Assembly (NCBI RefSeq): GCF_964355755.1
Contig: NC_092670.1
Location: 8,803,201 to 8,867,200, forward strand
Origin: Antedon mediterranea
Taxonomy: Eukaryota; Echinodermata; Crinoidea; Comatulida; Antedonidae
Direction: 5' to 3'
Length of the DNA stretch: 64,000 bases
Part shown: in pieces, positions 15,901-30,900 of the stretch
How positions within the stretch are numbered: the stretch's first letter is position 1
Layout of the letters: the number at the start of each line of letters is the position of its first letter
Made by a program: the position numbers and the translations under genes
Notes under the pieces: model-generated
What the model was told of the DNA's origin: nothing
The model's input: only the letters and a program-made list of their open reading frames with translations
The model's database searches: none

Positions 15901-18900
15901 TATTCCATTAGAAATACATGTTGTGCTATATTGTACATGAATACAAATATTAATTCTATAATATGCAATGAATGTAAATCAATTGTGTTATTCCTTGCCA
16001 CCATTTAAAATCTACACCACAATTTATCTTTAAAATATACATGATATAACACTTAATGAAATATTTATTTAGTTAATTTTGATTCTTGACATAACTAGTA
16101 TGCATATTGTATACTGAATACCTAACAACCCCTACCACAGTTTATCGCAACATTCATAAATTTCATTCATACATCTTAGATTAAAGAAAATTCAAGTTTG
16201 ACAAAATCATATCAAAATATATCAAATTTAAATTTAATTAGCTTGTAAAATAAATGTGTAAAATTTTATTATCCAATCAAAAAATTAACTTCAATTTATT
16301 TCATATGATTTCCGATAAAAAAAAGTAAATGATGATATGAATTTGAAATTTATGATGTATAATTATAAACAATGTTAGGACAAACTTATTCTTATGAAGA
16401 TGAGAAGCAAAATGCATTCAATATTGTGCATGTATATATTACATATAATGCCAAACACACATGTTGTTCCAAATATAATAGTCTTTTCTAAAAGAAATTA
16501 TCTACTACATCACAAGCTGTAATATCAAAAATAAAAAGCTGAAGGTTATGAAAATCTGATAAAAAAATTATCATGCAGCAGTATAACATACAAAAAAATA
16601 TGTTTTATCTTTTCAAAACAAATGAATGTTTTATTTTTATCATCATCCAGGAAAGCATGAAATGAATTTCTAACAACATAGGGAGTCCAGCATAAACTAG
16701 CCACTGAACTCGGTACTATTGTATTGAATGATAAATGATTCTTTAAAACACTTGATCGACTCGGTTCAAAATGTATATAAAAGTGTGTGTTTATGTTGAT
16801 AAAATGAAATATGATTAAAATGATAAATTGAAAATGTTTTAAGAAAAATATTCCATGATTAAATGGAGTATACTACCACAAACTAGCATGTATGAAAACA
16901 ATAATACGAAATAGTAATAAATAAAAATAGAAATTTCAAAACTATAAACTAATATCTAATTATGTTTTATATACCAATAGCAATAGAACATTGCAATAGA
17001 ACATTATGCAATGGAGCATTATGCAATATAATATTATTATGCAATATAACATTGCAATAGAACATTATGCAATAGAGCATTATGCAATAGAGCATTATGC
17101 AATATAACATTGCAATAGAACATTATGCAATAGAACATTATGCAATAGAGCATTATGCAATATATCATTGCAATAGAACATTATGCAATAGAACATTATG
17201 CAATAGAGCATTATGCAATATATCATTGCAGTAGAACATTATGCAATAGAACATTTAATGCAATATAATATTATTATGCAATAGAACATTATGCAATAGA
17301 ACATTATGCAATAGAACATTATGCAATAGAGCATTATGCAATAGAACATTATGCAATATATCATTGCAGTAGAACATTATGCAATAGAACATTATGCAAT
17401 AGAGCATTATGCAATATATCATTGCAGTAGAACATTATGCAATAGAACATTTAATGCAATATAATATTATTATGCAATAGAACATTATGCAATAGAACAT
17501 TATGCAATAGAGCATTATGCAATAGAACATTATGCAATAGAACATTATGCAATAGAACATTATGCAATAGAGCTCTATGTAAAAGGTAAATACTCAATAT
17601 AGAACTATGCATCAAAGTACTAGACAACAGATCACTGTGCAATAGATAAAACACTGTTCAAGTAGTAGAAAGTACTCATAGAAAACTATATTACAAAAAT
17701 TGCTTTGCAATAGACCAGAGAACTGTACTAGTCAACCTAATTATAATACACCAAGTAAACTATAGTGTATGATTTTAGAAGAAAATTCAAAATAGATTAA
17801 GATTTAAATCAATATTGGTTGATTATTTGGCTTTTTTTAAGAAACAATTCAAAAAAACATAAAAAATAAATGTTTCCAAAAAACTATATAATAACAGCTG
17901 ACACCGGGAATGTGCGCATATACTATGAAATATCACTATCCGTCCTAATTATTGAATTTAGTATTCAGCCGTCCTAACAAAATAATCTAAAAGCTGAATT
18001 ACAGTAGTTTCGCCAAAAATTGTCCTAAAACATAGGCAATGGCTAAAGCTAGGTATTGGTCATGTGGTTAGATGGACTAACTCAAAACAAACAATATATT
18101 TCATAGTGTAGTAACTCTCTTGTACTGTACATACTTAATCTAAATCTTTGCACAGATATAAAAAACAAATATCATATTATTATTATGTTCATATAATTAA
18201 CTAAGAAATCTAAATTATTAAAAATGCTAAATATACATATACCTATTATAACCTAGAGTGTTAACATATTCAACCCCTTATATATTTCTGTTGCATTTTC
18301 CCTTCCTCATTTTGAAGCCTTTCCTATTATAATATTCACTGGATGATCATTTATATTTTATGTATATTTTAATATTGACAGGAGGGCAGTACCATTCATA
18401 TTCATATTATGATATTCAAAGTAAATAATCATAATTTCTATATTATATTAAAGGCATACAATATTAACCAATCAGAGAACTAATGTTTAGGCTAATCCAT
18501 TTTGTTACGGGGTTTGCTTCATTATAATGATAAATTTCCATTTTGTATGCTATGATCTGAATGTATTTATATTTCTTTCCTATCATTCGATTCCATTTCA
18601 ACAAAACTGAAACATGATGTCCTAATTATCTTTAATATTAATACACCAAGTACTACAATATTCTATACATGTTTTTATATCATATTTTACATCATTTGAA
18701 ATGATGTTGAACTGCAATATAAAGACATGATACAATAGATAAAAGCTGTTGTGATAATGAAATAGGCAAAATTATGCTGAGGAGCCAGAGTCAAGGACAA
18801 ACCTAAATTATTCGAAATAAACACCCCAGGGCGTTTATTGTTCGGGAGGGTTTTTTGGAGAAGGCATGAATTTTTTTAGATGGTGTTTTTTTTAAATTTT

Positions 18901-21900
18901 ATCTATATCTATAATCAAATAAATTCTGCCTAAAAACACAACATAAATAATATCAAGAAGTGATCAAATATATTAGAAATTCCATCAAAATGCTTGGTCA
19001 ATTGTAGATCATGGAAGGCAATGAATTCTACTACAAATAGAAATGTACATATTGTATGCATGATTTGAAGGAGGGGCATTTATTCGAGAGGGGAATTTTT
19101 TCAAAGTGGAAATAAATACGGTAGTTATTTTTCAACTTATTTCTGTATAAAATCCTATTCCTAGTTTTCGATAGTTTTGAAGGCCTAGTAAATTGTGAAA
19201 CCCTTGCAGTGAAATATATCTATTTGCGTCACAAAACGTTTGGCCTTCCATCGGCCAAATGTCATATTCAAGCTTACACCACCCGTAATGGTCGACTTTT
19301 CCAACCTCCAAGGACACTTTATACAGTTCTGAGGCACAGTACTGTAGGTATGAGAGGAGGAAGAAACAACAAATGCTATATAACTATAAAACCAGGAGTC
19401 AACAACGATTTTGGAAATACTTGTAACTTATGTAAACTGAACATGTAAAAATGGAAAATGAAGATTTTCAACAAATCACTGATGATTATGTCAAACAAAA
19501 ACTAGAACAATTTTACAATTAAATTGTTCACAAATGAAATAAACTCACAATATGGATTATAAAAATAACCATGAAAAAAAAACTACATGAAAAATGTCCT
19601 GCTAAAACTAATATAAATTAACAAATGTTTTAATTGATTCAAATACTACTGTTGTATCTCTAGTCAGACTATACAGCTGTTAATATACAAATACGTGAAA
19701 ATGTGTCTCATTTTATGATAATTAAAAGAAATAGTTTTTAAAAAATGTATTATTTGACTAGCTATATTAAAATTGTCATGTCAACAATTAGGATGATGAA
19801 CACAAAAATTAAAAAGAAAGAAAAGACACCAAAAATGAAAACATGAAATCTTGCGCTAAGAAGACTAGCATCCTAAGTTTGTGCAGCGTTGGATTCAGTG
19901 CGCGTGGTTTTTCGGTTAAGTATACGTGCAACAAATGGCGTAGTGTCTCGACTTACCTATGATAGATTGCAAACCCCCATCTTCATCTATACAAAGTTAC
20001 AACTCATTAAGTAATTGTGATGTAAAGTGTATGATACCATTGAGAAGTGGATAGCTGGTATGGATGGTAATTAGATAGTCCCAATGCATTAACATTTTTA
20101 AAAGGCACCCCTAAGCTATTGAAAAAAACCAATGTTTTTTTATCAACCAATACTACCATTTATAATGGATAATATTTTGTTTAAATACTGTCAGAGTTGG
20201 CTAATTTGAGTTAATTTTTTTTGGTTACATTTTGCAGGAGAGGAAAAAAAATCGCCAGACAAAACAATTTCTTGAAAAGAGGAAAATCAAGTCATCTATA
20301 ACATTAATAGAAGGGTTTTAAACGGTATTAGTTTGTGAAATAATAATAAAAAAGGAAAATCAGCTTTTATGAGACAGACACTGATAAAATGTTAGTGTGG
20401 TCAACCTTTGTCTTACGTTTTTGCAAAGTTAAAAAATAAATAAGAACACCAAACGTCAAAAAAAGCAAGCAATGAAATTTTGTGGCAACCAAACAAGTTG
20501 AGATATTGGAGCTGACGCTGTTTACGTCACGTCTCTACCTTTATCCGGACAAGGTTTATCTGGGCACGCACAAAATAGGCCAGCCTCAATCATACTAACA
20601 TCACTCTCCTGTCTCAACAGTCCATGGGCATAGTTATAGTCAGTCATGGGTACGGGCTGGCACTCTTTACCTGTTTCATCGTCTTTCGCCCGTGTTTCAG
20701 CCGAGTTCTCCATCATGTTTGCTTTCAGATCTACATAACAAAACATTAAAAAAAAGGTTTAAAACTATTCAATATTATTAATATACAGGTGAAATTATTT
20801 CAGACATATAAAAAAATAACATTTAATACAAAAATAAATCTTTCAATCGAGAAATTACAGTTATCATCTCTACCATAAAAATTTTAATAAACTGCAACCG
20901 CAACTTTCAAACTAACATCATTCGTAAATTAGTTGCCACCAACATCTCTAGTTACCACCATCACCATTGCTAGTTACCACCACCATAATTAGTAACCACC
21001 ATTACTGTTAACATCATTGCCACTAGTTACCACAGCATTATGTAACCAATCTCATAAATTCCAAGTTACCACCACCAACATTACCACCACCACCACCACC
21101 ACCAACATCACCACCAACACCACCACCACCACCACCACCACCAGCATCACCACCACCACCACCACCATTAAACTAGTTACAACCAGCACCACATAACTTC
21201 ACATCTATACACTGCAATACAGATTCTATAATTTCCATTTTACAGAAACACAAATACTGCTTCTAGGCTCATGTGAAATCATGTTGGCTGCATATACTCA
21301 CCGTACCATACAGATATAAACCAATAGTTTGGGTTAACTAAAACTCTGAATTGCATGTAAATATATATTAATTTTAATGATGAGCTTATACTCTATAATG
21401 GGCCTATACCTGAAACCATGGTATACAGAATGTGTATTGTAGGACCACAACCACAACTCAAATAAAAAAATAAAAATAAACACACTCATTCAACTTTATA
21501 AACAGAAAAAAATGGATAATAAATTAATGTGTGCTTTAATGCATAATAAAAAGTGTTGATACTGTATTTAGGTATTATTATTAAATAAAATTGAAAAATA
21601 ATACAATTATATTACTTAATTACAGTATATTATTTTATGGAGGTAATGAATTATTAACTATAGCATATATGTATATTTATAAAATTAGTAAATGGTAGAA
21701 AAGCTCCTGTATTAGGTATTTCAGAAAATTATTGAATGCAGTATGTAAAATATAATGATATATATTACAATCACAATGATTGTGATAATTACCATGATCC
21801 TAATCATTATCTTGATTATGGTGACAATGACAAAAACATTAATGTTATGATATGATTATTGAAATGTAATATCAGGGAATAGTGACAATACATTCTTCCC

Positions 21901-24900
21901 TGCTAATAACAATGAAAATGGAAAGATAAAAAAGCATTGATTTTAATGTTGTTGATAATAAATCAACAAAAAACTATTGATGACAATCATGAAGACAACA
22001 ATATTAAAAAAATTATTGTTTAATTGAATATTATGAGTCATGATAATAATGCATGTCATGCTTGAATGATTTTGCCTTGAACTAAAAAAACCCTGCTTTT
22101 GACACAGTTAATATTCCTGACCATTGTTATTGCCATCACAATAATAATCATAATCCATCATCAATATTAATGCTATTTATAATTTGTCCTGTGATTCAGT
22201 AATTATGTTTATGCAACAGTTGTTAAAAAAACATTGTTAGCAAATTCAAAAACCAATCAGTGATTTAAGAAATAGTGAAATACTGTACATGCCAATTAAA
22301 CTCATTTAATGCAAAATATTTTAACCAAAGCAAAATCAATCATAAACATTAAAGAAAGCAAAAGCAAATAAATAATAGTAGTATTAGAAAACCACAGTCA
22401 TGCAAAGTTATTGCAAACTTTTATCCAGAATAAATTGTCTTTCACATTTGTTCTGCCACGGTTCCGGCGACGTCAAATCAAATTGAACGTCAATTTTTCA
22501 TTTTCACTTGGCTACGCCCATACCGATTGCCACATAGCCACATGGAGCGTTGTGTAAAGAAAACATTGGCCTTCGATTTTTTCCGGCGCTGGATCAGAAC
22601 CGTGTTGGAATATTTGTGAAAGACCTTTTTAAGTTAGTTTTAGATTCTATGGTATTAGAGAAATAGCGTCAAAAGATACTTGAAAAGAGAGTGCATACAT
22701 CGTCGTCTTGCTTGTTGATTCACATGCGCGTCAGACACAGGTCGTGCACGAGGTGTTTTTACTTTTTTTGGTTTAGGTGCTTTGATTGCATCTAACCAAA
22801 ACTTTTTTAATTTTCCTGGTGAAAGAAATCACATTCAATATGCAAAATTAAGTTATAAAGCTGAAATACGATGAGAAGGAATATATGAAAAAATTTAATT
22901 TGACACAGTTAATTGGGAAAATGTGTAAAATAAGTTTCGACACAGGATAACATAGACGTAAAATATTCAGATGAGGTGTAATACTGAAAACCTTAGGCCT
23001 GTCTGATAACCATCTAATTCTGAAAACTTTGTACAGTACTAATAAAAAGACAGTATATTAAGCTGGTGGTAGGAGAGGAGGCATCACTTTAAACTTGGAG
23101 CTTGTTCAGTTGGCCATTTCCAACATGTTAGGGCAGAAACTGTGCTATATGAAGTTCAATTCCAATGAATGGCTTTTGAATTTCATTGCATGGAAGAGAA
23201 TACAGTAGTTGTAATGATTATGTTCATGCATTACAACTGTACATGTCTAATGCCTTAACATGTTAGGAAAAAAATAATGCTTAAAATTGATAAAATAAAG
23301 GAATATATTTAGGTCAAAGTCCAGATCCAAAAACACAGGGTAATGTTTGAATGGAAATTAAATTTAATTCAAAAAACATTCCCAGAATATTAACAAGAGT
23401 CTCAACAACAATAAACTTCTGTAATTCTTATCAATTAGAGTTAGACAGCAAAACTAAACTTTATGACTATTACTTTTAAATTTTTAGTAAATACAGTACA
23501 TAATATTAACAGACAAAACTGGACTGAAAGGAGTGCAATGCAATACGTACAATGTACAAATACACAAAAGCAGAGCTACAAACCATGCATAAACAACAAT
23601 CCATGCAAATTTATGAAGATTGTGGGTGATTTCACATGTAAACCATGACTTTCAACCAGCAGAACACACTGCTTTTTATGAACTGTGATTATTTATTTAT
23701 TTGTTAATTGAAAAAACAACTATCGTGTCAAAAGTCGATTAATTATTTAAACATTTGGTTAATAGTGAACTGCATAACATTAACATTAATTAAAAAGAAA
23801 TTTCTTCAAAAAAATTTAAATATTGTTGATAGATTTAATACTACATTAAAAACCCCTATTAAGGGGACATATTCGGGAACAACATTTAATAGGGGTCGCC
23901 CTAGACACAAGAGGTTCTAACATGGAAACCTTTCCTTGCATATCCCCTTTGTCATTTATACAACCAGTATATAATTGTTGAAGAATATTTGTTGTTATTA
24001 TTATTTTAATTTAATAATTATTGATTTTATCACATAAAATCACCAATATTGACCTTTTTGTATCTATACTACTGTATTTGTATGGCTCAAACATCTTGTT
24101 ACAAAAGTGTTCCCCCGTTTTAAAGGAGATAAACCAATAAATATTATTATCATATAACTGAAATGGTATTGGGAGAAACAATTATTTAAACAGAACTATC
24201 ATCAGATATTTTATAGTCATGTTCCACTTCCTATAGTTTCACTGTAAAAATCCACCAGGGCCAATGGGCTGCTGGAAAAATTTACCTAAGAACACTTCTG
24301 ACAACTACTGCTTGTTGACCTAAAATTGACCTAAGAACACTCCTGACAACTGCTGCTTGTTGACCTAAAATTGACCTAAAAACACTCCTGACAACTGCTG
24401 CTTGTTGACCTAAAATTGACCTAAGAACACTCCTGACAACTGCTGCTTGTTGACCTAAAATTGACCTAAAATTGACCTAAGAACACTCCTGACAACTGCT
24501 GCTTGTTGACCTAAAATTGACCTAAAAACACTCCTGACAACTGCTGCTTGTTGACCTAAAATTGACCTAAGAACACTCCTGAAAACTGCTGCTTGTTGAC
24601 CTAAAATTGACCCAAGAACACTCCTGACAACTGCTGCTTGTTGACCTAAAATTGACCTAAGAACACTCCGAACAACTGCTGCTTGTTGACCTAAAATTGA
24701 CCTAAGAACACTCCGGACAACTGCTGCTTGTTGACCTAAAATTTACCTAAGAACACTCCGGACAACTGCTGCTTGTTGACCTAAAATTGACCTAAGAACA
24801 CTCCTGACAACTGGTGCTTGTTGACCTAAAATTGACCAAAGAACACTCCTGACAACTGCTGCTTGTTGACCTAAAATTGACCTAAGAACTCTCCTGACAA

Positions 24901-27900
24901 CTGCTGCTTGTTGACCTAAAATTTACCTAAGAACAATCCTGACAACTGCTGCTTGCTGACCTAAAATTTACCTAAGAACTCTCCTGACAACTGCTGCTTG
25001 TTGACCTAAAATTTACCTAAGAACAATCCTGACAACTGCTGCTTGTTGACCTAAAATTTACCTAAGAACAATCCTGACAACTGCTGCTTGTTGACCTAAA
25101 ATTGACCTAAGAACACTCCTGACAACTGCTGCTTGTTGACCTAAAATTCTACACTCGGGTTGCAAACATTTGAAACGATGGAAAATAATATTAGTAGTAT
25201 CAAGAAATACTACTCAACAATTCCTGTAATTTTTTATATTGAATTGAATACTGACAAATTATACAAAGGCAATTCATATGACATACTCTTCCATTATTGT
25301 TATAGGGGTGCGTCATTCACAATATCATGTTATTTCTATATGGAAACTGTAAATGTTTTTTGTGGTTTTTTATGTTTTTTTTAGTTTTAAATTGACATAA
25401 TGTACAAAATACTCAAAAATGGCTTGTGAATTGCGAGTCATATTTTTTTCAGTTATGACTCACAATATACAGATAAATAATAAATAAAATCAAATTTAAT
25501 ATTTATGAAAGCTCCCTATATACTTCAGTACAGGACAGCTATCTCTATTAGCTGTCATTAGAGGCTTCTAAATGAGGTCACGACATTGTCAGGTGATGTT
25601 AGGTTTTTGGCAGATGCATTTTATGAAATGACATGATCGATAACCAATCTGACTAGGGCCAAGAAACTACTCTCAACAGCCTGTCTTTGGAGTCCGAATG
25701 TAGACATTGAGACTGAAACTAGAAAGCTCAAAATATTTTCAATGCCACATTCAACTTCAGCTGAAAAATAAATATCCTAAACTGTCGACTCATGGAAAAC
25801 CGAAGACGAGTCTCAAAGTTTGCCTTTTCATAACAAATTACAAATTGTTCTGGGTGAGTTGAATTCACTAAATAATTATTTTAGTTTTTTTAATAAGATT
25901 ATTTCTTTACAGATGTCATTTGTCTATATGGTTATATTGTCTACGCTCCAAATACGGGTAAAATTATAAACATATTACAATTAATTCATAATAGTCAAGT
26001 TATATAATATTGGACTAGAGTTTTCAACCAAGCTAATTCCTATCTCAAAGTCTTCCACTCAGTCCGTCTAAATTCAACTCAGCACCCGCACAAGGCACTA
26101 ACTGGATATATGATTGCTTTCTTTTATTCCCCACCCACCCAAAACCCTCAAACGTTCTCTGGCTATACACCCTGAGAAGCCGTACCAAAGAATATTAATT
26201 CCTACCTTTGGAGGCAAGGTCAGCTTTGACAGAGGCATTTGTGACGGGCATAGAAAGGCAAGAGCGAGGCATCAAAATTTCAGCTAGAGCTCCATAATTG
26301 CAACTCTGAGGTAATTGCTTGTAACATCCACAGTGGGCCTAGAAGGATATAAAAAAACAATGTTAGTTCATTTAGTTGTGTAGGCTCACCGAACGTAAGT
26401 CATTTACCCAATCTTAATTTGTTAAAGCCATGTCAAGGTATTTTTTATATATTTATGAAAATTGTATGGATAACCATAAGCGAAATCATTCACTATCCTT
26501 TATAAAGTGGCAATCTAGTTCACAAGACAAACATAAACACAGGATGCTGTACATAAACACAAGAGTGGACTTGTAATTTGTCATATGACAGGACTTGAAC
26601 CCAGGATCCTTGGATTGGTAGCCAAGCATCATAACCACCAAGCCACAACTCCACTCTAAAGTATAAGATCGACAAATCACATCCCAACTTTCTGGCATCC
26701 ATACAATAGCTTAACTCCTTCCTAGGTTGTTGTTTGTTGCTAATTAAAAGCTTCCTGATGACTGTGCCACTGACAATTAACATACAGGTATGGTTAATAA
26801 AAGAGGCATCCATACCATTGTCCAACACCAGCTACACTTCATACTGCTTAAGCATTCAGTCGTTCCACATTTACATTTACACAAAGCACACTTTCCACTT
26901 GGAGGAAGATTGCCTTCACGCCAATGATGCACAAATTTCTTTTCACCCTGTAAAAAAGAAGGAATACAGTAAATACAGTTAAGAGAAAAAAAGCATATTG
27001 TAATTTGTCCACAGAGGACCTTGCATGTTCTGAGGATCGAATTTTGCACGTTCAGAGAGAAACTCTTGCATGTGGCAGGACTGTTGAATAGTAAGGGGAG
27101 ACATCTGCATGTTCAGAGGGACTATTGCCTGTATGGTAAGAGAGACAGATGTATGTACTGTACAGAGGGATTCCTGCATGATGACAAGGACAAGTATTCA
27201 AAGAACCCTTGAATTGTGCGAGGGATGGCTGCATATTTTAGGGATCATTGTACAGTGCGGAGAAAGAAAGCTGTTGATGGCACAGCATGTTCAGATGGTA
27301 ACACTGCAATGACAGCAACCAGTAAACTAAATATTTTCTTTTCTGATGAACTGATAAACCTTTATTGCTCCGTAAAGACAAAACTAACCATTTCTTTGCT
27401 TTCTTCATAGTTTGAACACTTTCGACAATCACTCACTACAAAGTCAAGGCATCCCAGATGTGCGTAGTATTCGCAAACTGAAAAAAAAAACACATGTCAA
27501 TTTCTTTATAGTTGAAAAGCAAAAATGTAAAAAAAATAAATATAAATAGTAGTATTTATAGTTAAATAGTAAAAAACTGGGCTAACTGGTGCCCCAGGGT
27601 CCAACTAATGTGACATCACTATTTCTGGGATCCACCTAGCTGTTTACTATTCACAACAAATCAATTGCTTTATCTCTCCAACTCCGCCCACCTGTAACCT
27701 TTTACTATAGTAGACATATCATCTTAATTAAGGGCTACCAACAATATGAAATAAATATGTTGCCCTCAATCATATCGATTACATTTTAGTTTAAAGATTT
27801 TAAGTCCAAATATATTCAGTGAAAATGAATCAACTGTATAAGTAGCATATATTACTTGTACATTACAATGATCAGTACAGTTTGTGAATACAGTTACCAA

Positions 27901-30900
27901 TACCGTATGTGAACATGTACAATCAGTCTGTGAACATACATTTATCAGTATGTGAACATGTACAATCAGTCTGTGAACATACATTTATCAGTATGTGAAC
28001 ATACAGTATCAGGATGTGAACATACAGTATCAGGATGTGAACATACAGTATCTCAGGATGTGAACATATACAATCAGTCTGTGAACATACATTTATCAGT
28101 ATGTGAACATACAGTATCAGTCTGTGAACATACATTTATCAGTATGTGAACATACAGTATCAGAATGTGAACATACAGTATCAGTATGTGAACATACAGT
28201 ATCAGGATGTGAACATATACAATCAGTATGTGAAAATATAGTTATTAGTATGTTACCATATAGTACCAGTATTTGAATATGTACAATTAGTATGTAAACA
28301 TACAGTATTATGTGAAAATGTGCAATGAGTACAGTATGTCACGAACATACAGTATAATGTGAACATGTACTTACAGTATGTACAGTATACATACAGTATC
28401 AATATAGTCATATCATAGTCATAGTCATATATACTTTATTGTCCATTTAAAAAACAGAAATGTGATTTGAAAACTGGCAAAATACAAAAATATAAAATAC
28501 AATTTACAAAAACACACACAAAAAGTTAAGAGGCTAAAAATTGTTAAAATTAGATAAAAATTATCGGTTACATTTTACCTTTGTACTCTGGAGTTAAATA
28601 AGTGTATAGCATTAGGTACAAACGAGCACCTAAACCGTTTTGTTTTGGTATTAAGTGCATGTAGTCTTATGCCAGAATTCATGAGAGCAAATTGTTTGTG
28701 AAGAGGATGTGTTTCATCATCAATGATACTTTTTACTTTTTTTAACACATTTTCTTTATACAAGGATTCAACATCAGGTAAGTGCTCTCCTACTAGTCTA
28801 ATTGCTCTATTTCCTATTCGATTAAGTTTAATTTTATCTTTTTGCATTGTATTACCATAAAAACAAACATTACAAAAAAGTGTGAACATACAGTCATCAG
28901 TTTGTGAACATATACAATGAATGTGAACATACAGTATTGATATGTGAACATACAGTATATGTACACTATCAGTATGTAAAATTAGTATGTTCAACATACA
29001 GTATCAGTACTGTATGTGAACATAGTATTTATGTGTACAATGTGTACAATCAGTATGTAAATATACTGTACGATATACTGTAAGAGCATTAGAATGTGAA
29101 CATATCCAATCAGTGTATTATCAGTATGTGAACATGTGCAATATTTATTAGTATGTGAACATACAAGTATGTGAATGTACTGTACAACATCATATCGTGA
29201 ACATATGATATTAATGTGAACATACTTTTAACCATTGAATGGAAAAAAATTATCAATACCATTGATATTTTGTAAACCAGAATCAGGAGAAAGTAAGATA
29301 TTACACCGGGTAGCAGGAAATTTCAAAATAAATTACCATTTAAAAATTGTTTCCATACAGTATAGAAAGACCAATTATGGACATTGATTCATTACACAAA
29401 AAAGTGTACACAAAATAAATGACCATTTGATTAAAAATGTCTACTCCAATAACAGTTTATCAATAGAGTTTCCATCATATTCAAATACTACCTACCTATA
29501 TCAATTACTCCCGTTATTATAATTTATCAATAGCATCAATCGAGTGAATACTTATCATAGAGTAATATCAAACAAAAACGTTACCTCTTAAATTAAACTA
29601 CGCTCAACAAGCTTTCTTGTTTATCGTACCTACTCTGATCTTATGTTATTTTTTTATAAATAACTATCATACATTAACTCATCATTTGATATTCATCTCA
29701 ATATAAACAGAAGCTACTCGAGCCGTAGTATATCGACAACAATAGACCAAAGCCAGTTTGATTCAATTTTGCAGAGTTCGCACAGAAAACACTAATTACT
29801 CAGTGTGTACTGTATGCTGCTTGCCTATTAGCTATTCATAGCCGGCTGCGTATCATGTGCACACGTTAAATTACCCACTGCCTATGTGTTCTGTGTACAC
29901 TTATAATTATACTGCCTAGATCAACGAGAAATTGATAATCTTGCCAATGATTGACAGGATCAAAGGTCAAGTGGATGTGACACGACCTTGATTTTGATTT
30001 ATTGAAATTTATATTTGTTTTATTTTTACCTGTGCAATTATTGTTCATTTAAAATTGTGTAAATATTGTTAATCACCAAAACCTGAAACCACGGCATTTC
30101 AACAACAGCAATTTAATCAAGAATTTCTCAATCAATCACAGGTAAACAATATTAAGTAAGTTTTGACTTTGCTGACGATTCCAATTCATTGAAATCATTT
30201 TCTGAAAACATGATATCATAGTAGCGCAATTTCACTGTCCTTTCAACGATGTTATTGATTGATACAGTATAAACAAATTAACAATAAATGAAGAGAAAAC
30301 AATACTTTGGAACTGTTCAGTTTGCAAACCATTCGTACAATTAAATCTTTTAAAATTAACAAAATTTTATTTCTGCATGACATAATCATTCATTTATTCA
30401 ATACAATATCCAAAAAGTGAGTAGCGTATCATCATATGTTTAATGAGTTTGATGATATAAACAGAAAACAAACAGTTGAAAACCATGCAGTCATACAATA
30501 AAATCCATTCAAATTTAACAAAATTCATTCTGTTGCGATTACATTAAAACAAATTTATTCAGTTACAAGGCAATGTTTCAAGAAGAGACTTCTAATAATG
30601 GTGGTAAACCAGTTATCTTTTGCAAAAAGAAAAAAAAAATTGGGGAGGAAAAAAAAAAATTCACGAATTACAATAAAATATTTGCTGTACATTTTTGTTT
30701 TATGCGATTGTGTTTATAATGTCATCAGAATACAGTAATTCTATTTTAAGCCAAGGAATCATTAATTTTATAAAGCGTACTTGGAACATTATATCATTTT
30801 ATAACCAGTCACGTTATTATTAATAATAAAACAACTATATAATATTTAGGATTGAGGGCATGTTTCTAGTTACTAGTAGTATACACTTGGTGTGCATTAT

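Larger units (their letters stand above)
14420..19956 (-). other. DGKQ intron 11, 5.5 kb
   Basis: Holds the foldback at 15675-15837 and the 15-bp minisatellite at 16977-17580. Near 18810-19120 there is a GGGGCATTTATTCGAGAGGG-type motif and a related GGGCGTTTATTGTTCGGGAG, probably an old unclassified mobile repeat. Confidence 0.55.

Noticed and set aside
17451-17654. Minus-strand ORF with LLHNV repeats
   Set aside because: A translation of the 15-bp minisatellite; not a gene.
18810-19120. Foldback element around GGGGCATTTATTCGAGAGGG
   Set aside because: Similar motifs occur at both ends but I could not show clear inverted arms, so only a remark in the intron entry.
24286-25148. CRISPR-like array
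   Set aside because: Units are head-to-tail with no variable spacers, and the window is from an animal genome.
26486-26828. ORFs of 70 and 102 codons on the minus strand
   Set aside because: They run through a tRNA-derived SINE; the only real coding part nearby is DGKQ exon 7.
27923-28149. Repeat-encoded ORFs with CSQTD or CEHTVS repeats
   Set aside because: Translations of the 21-bp satellite in two directions.
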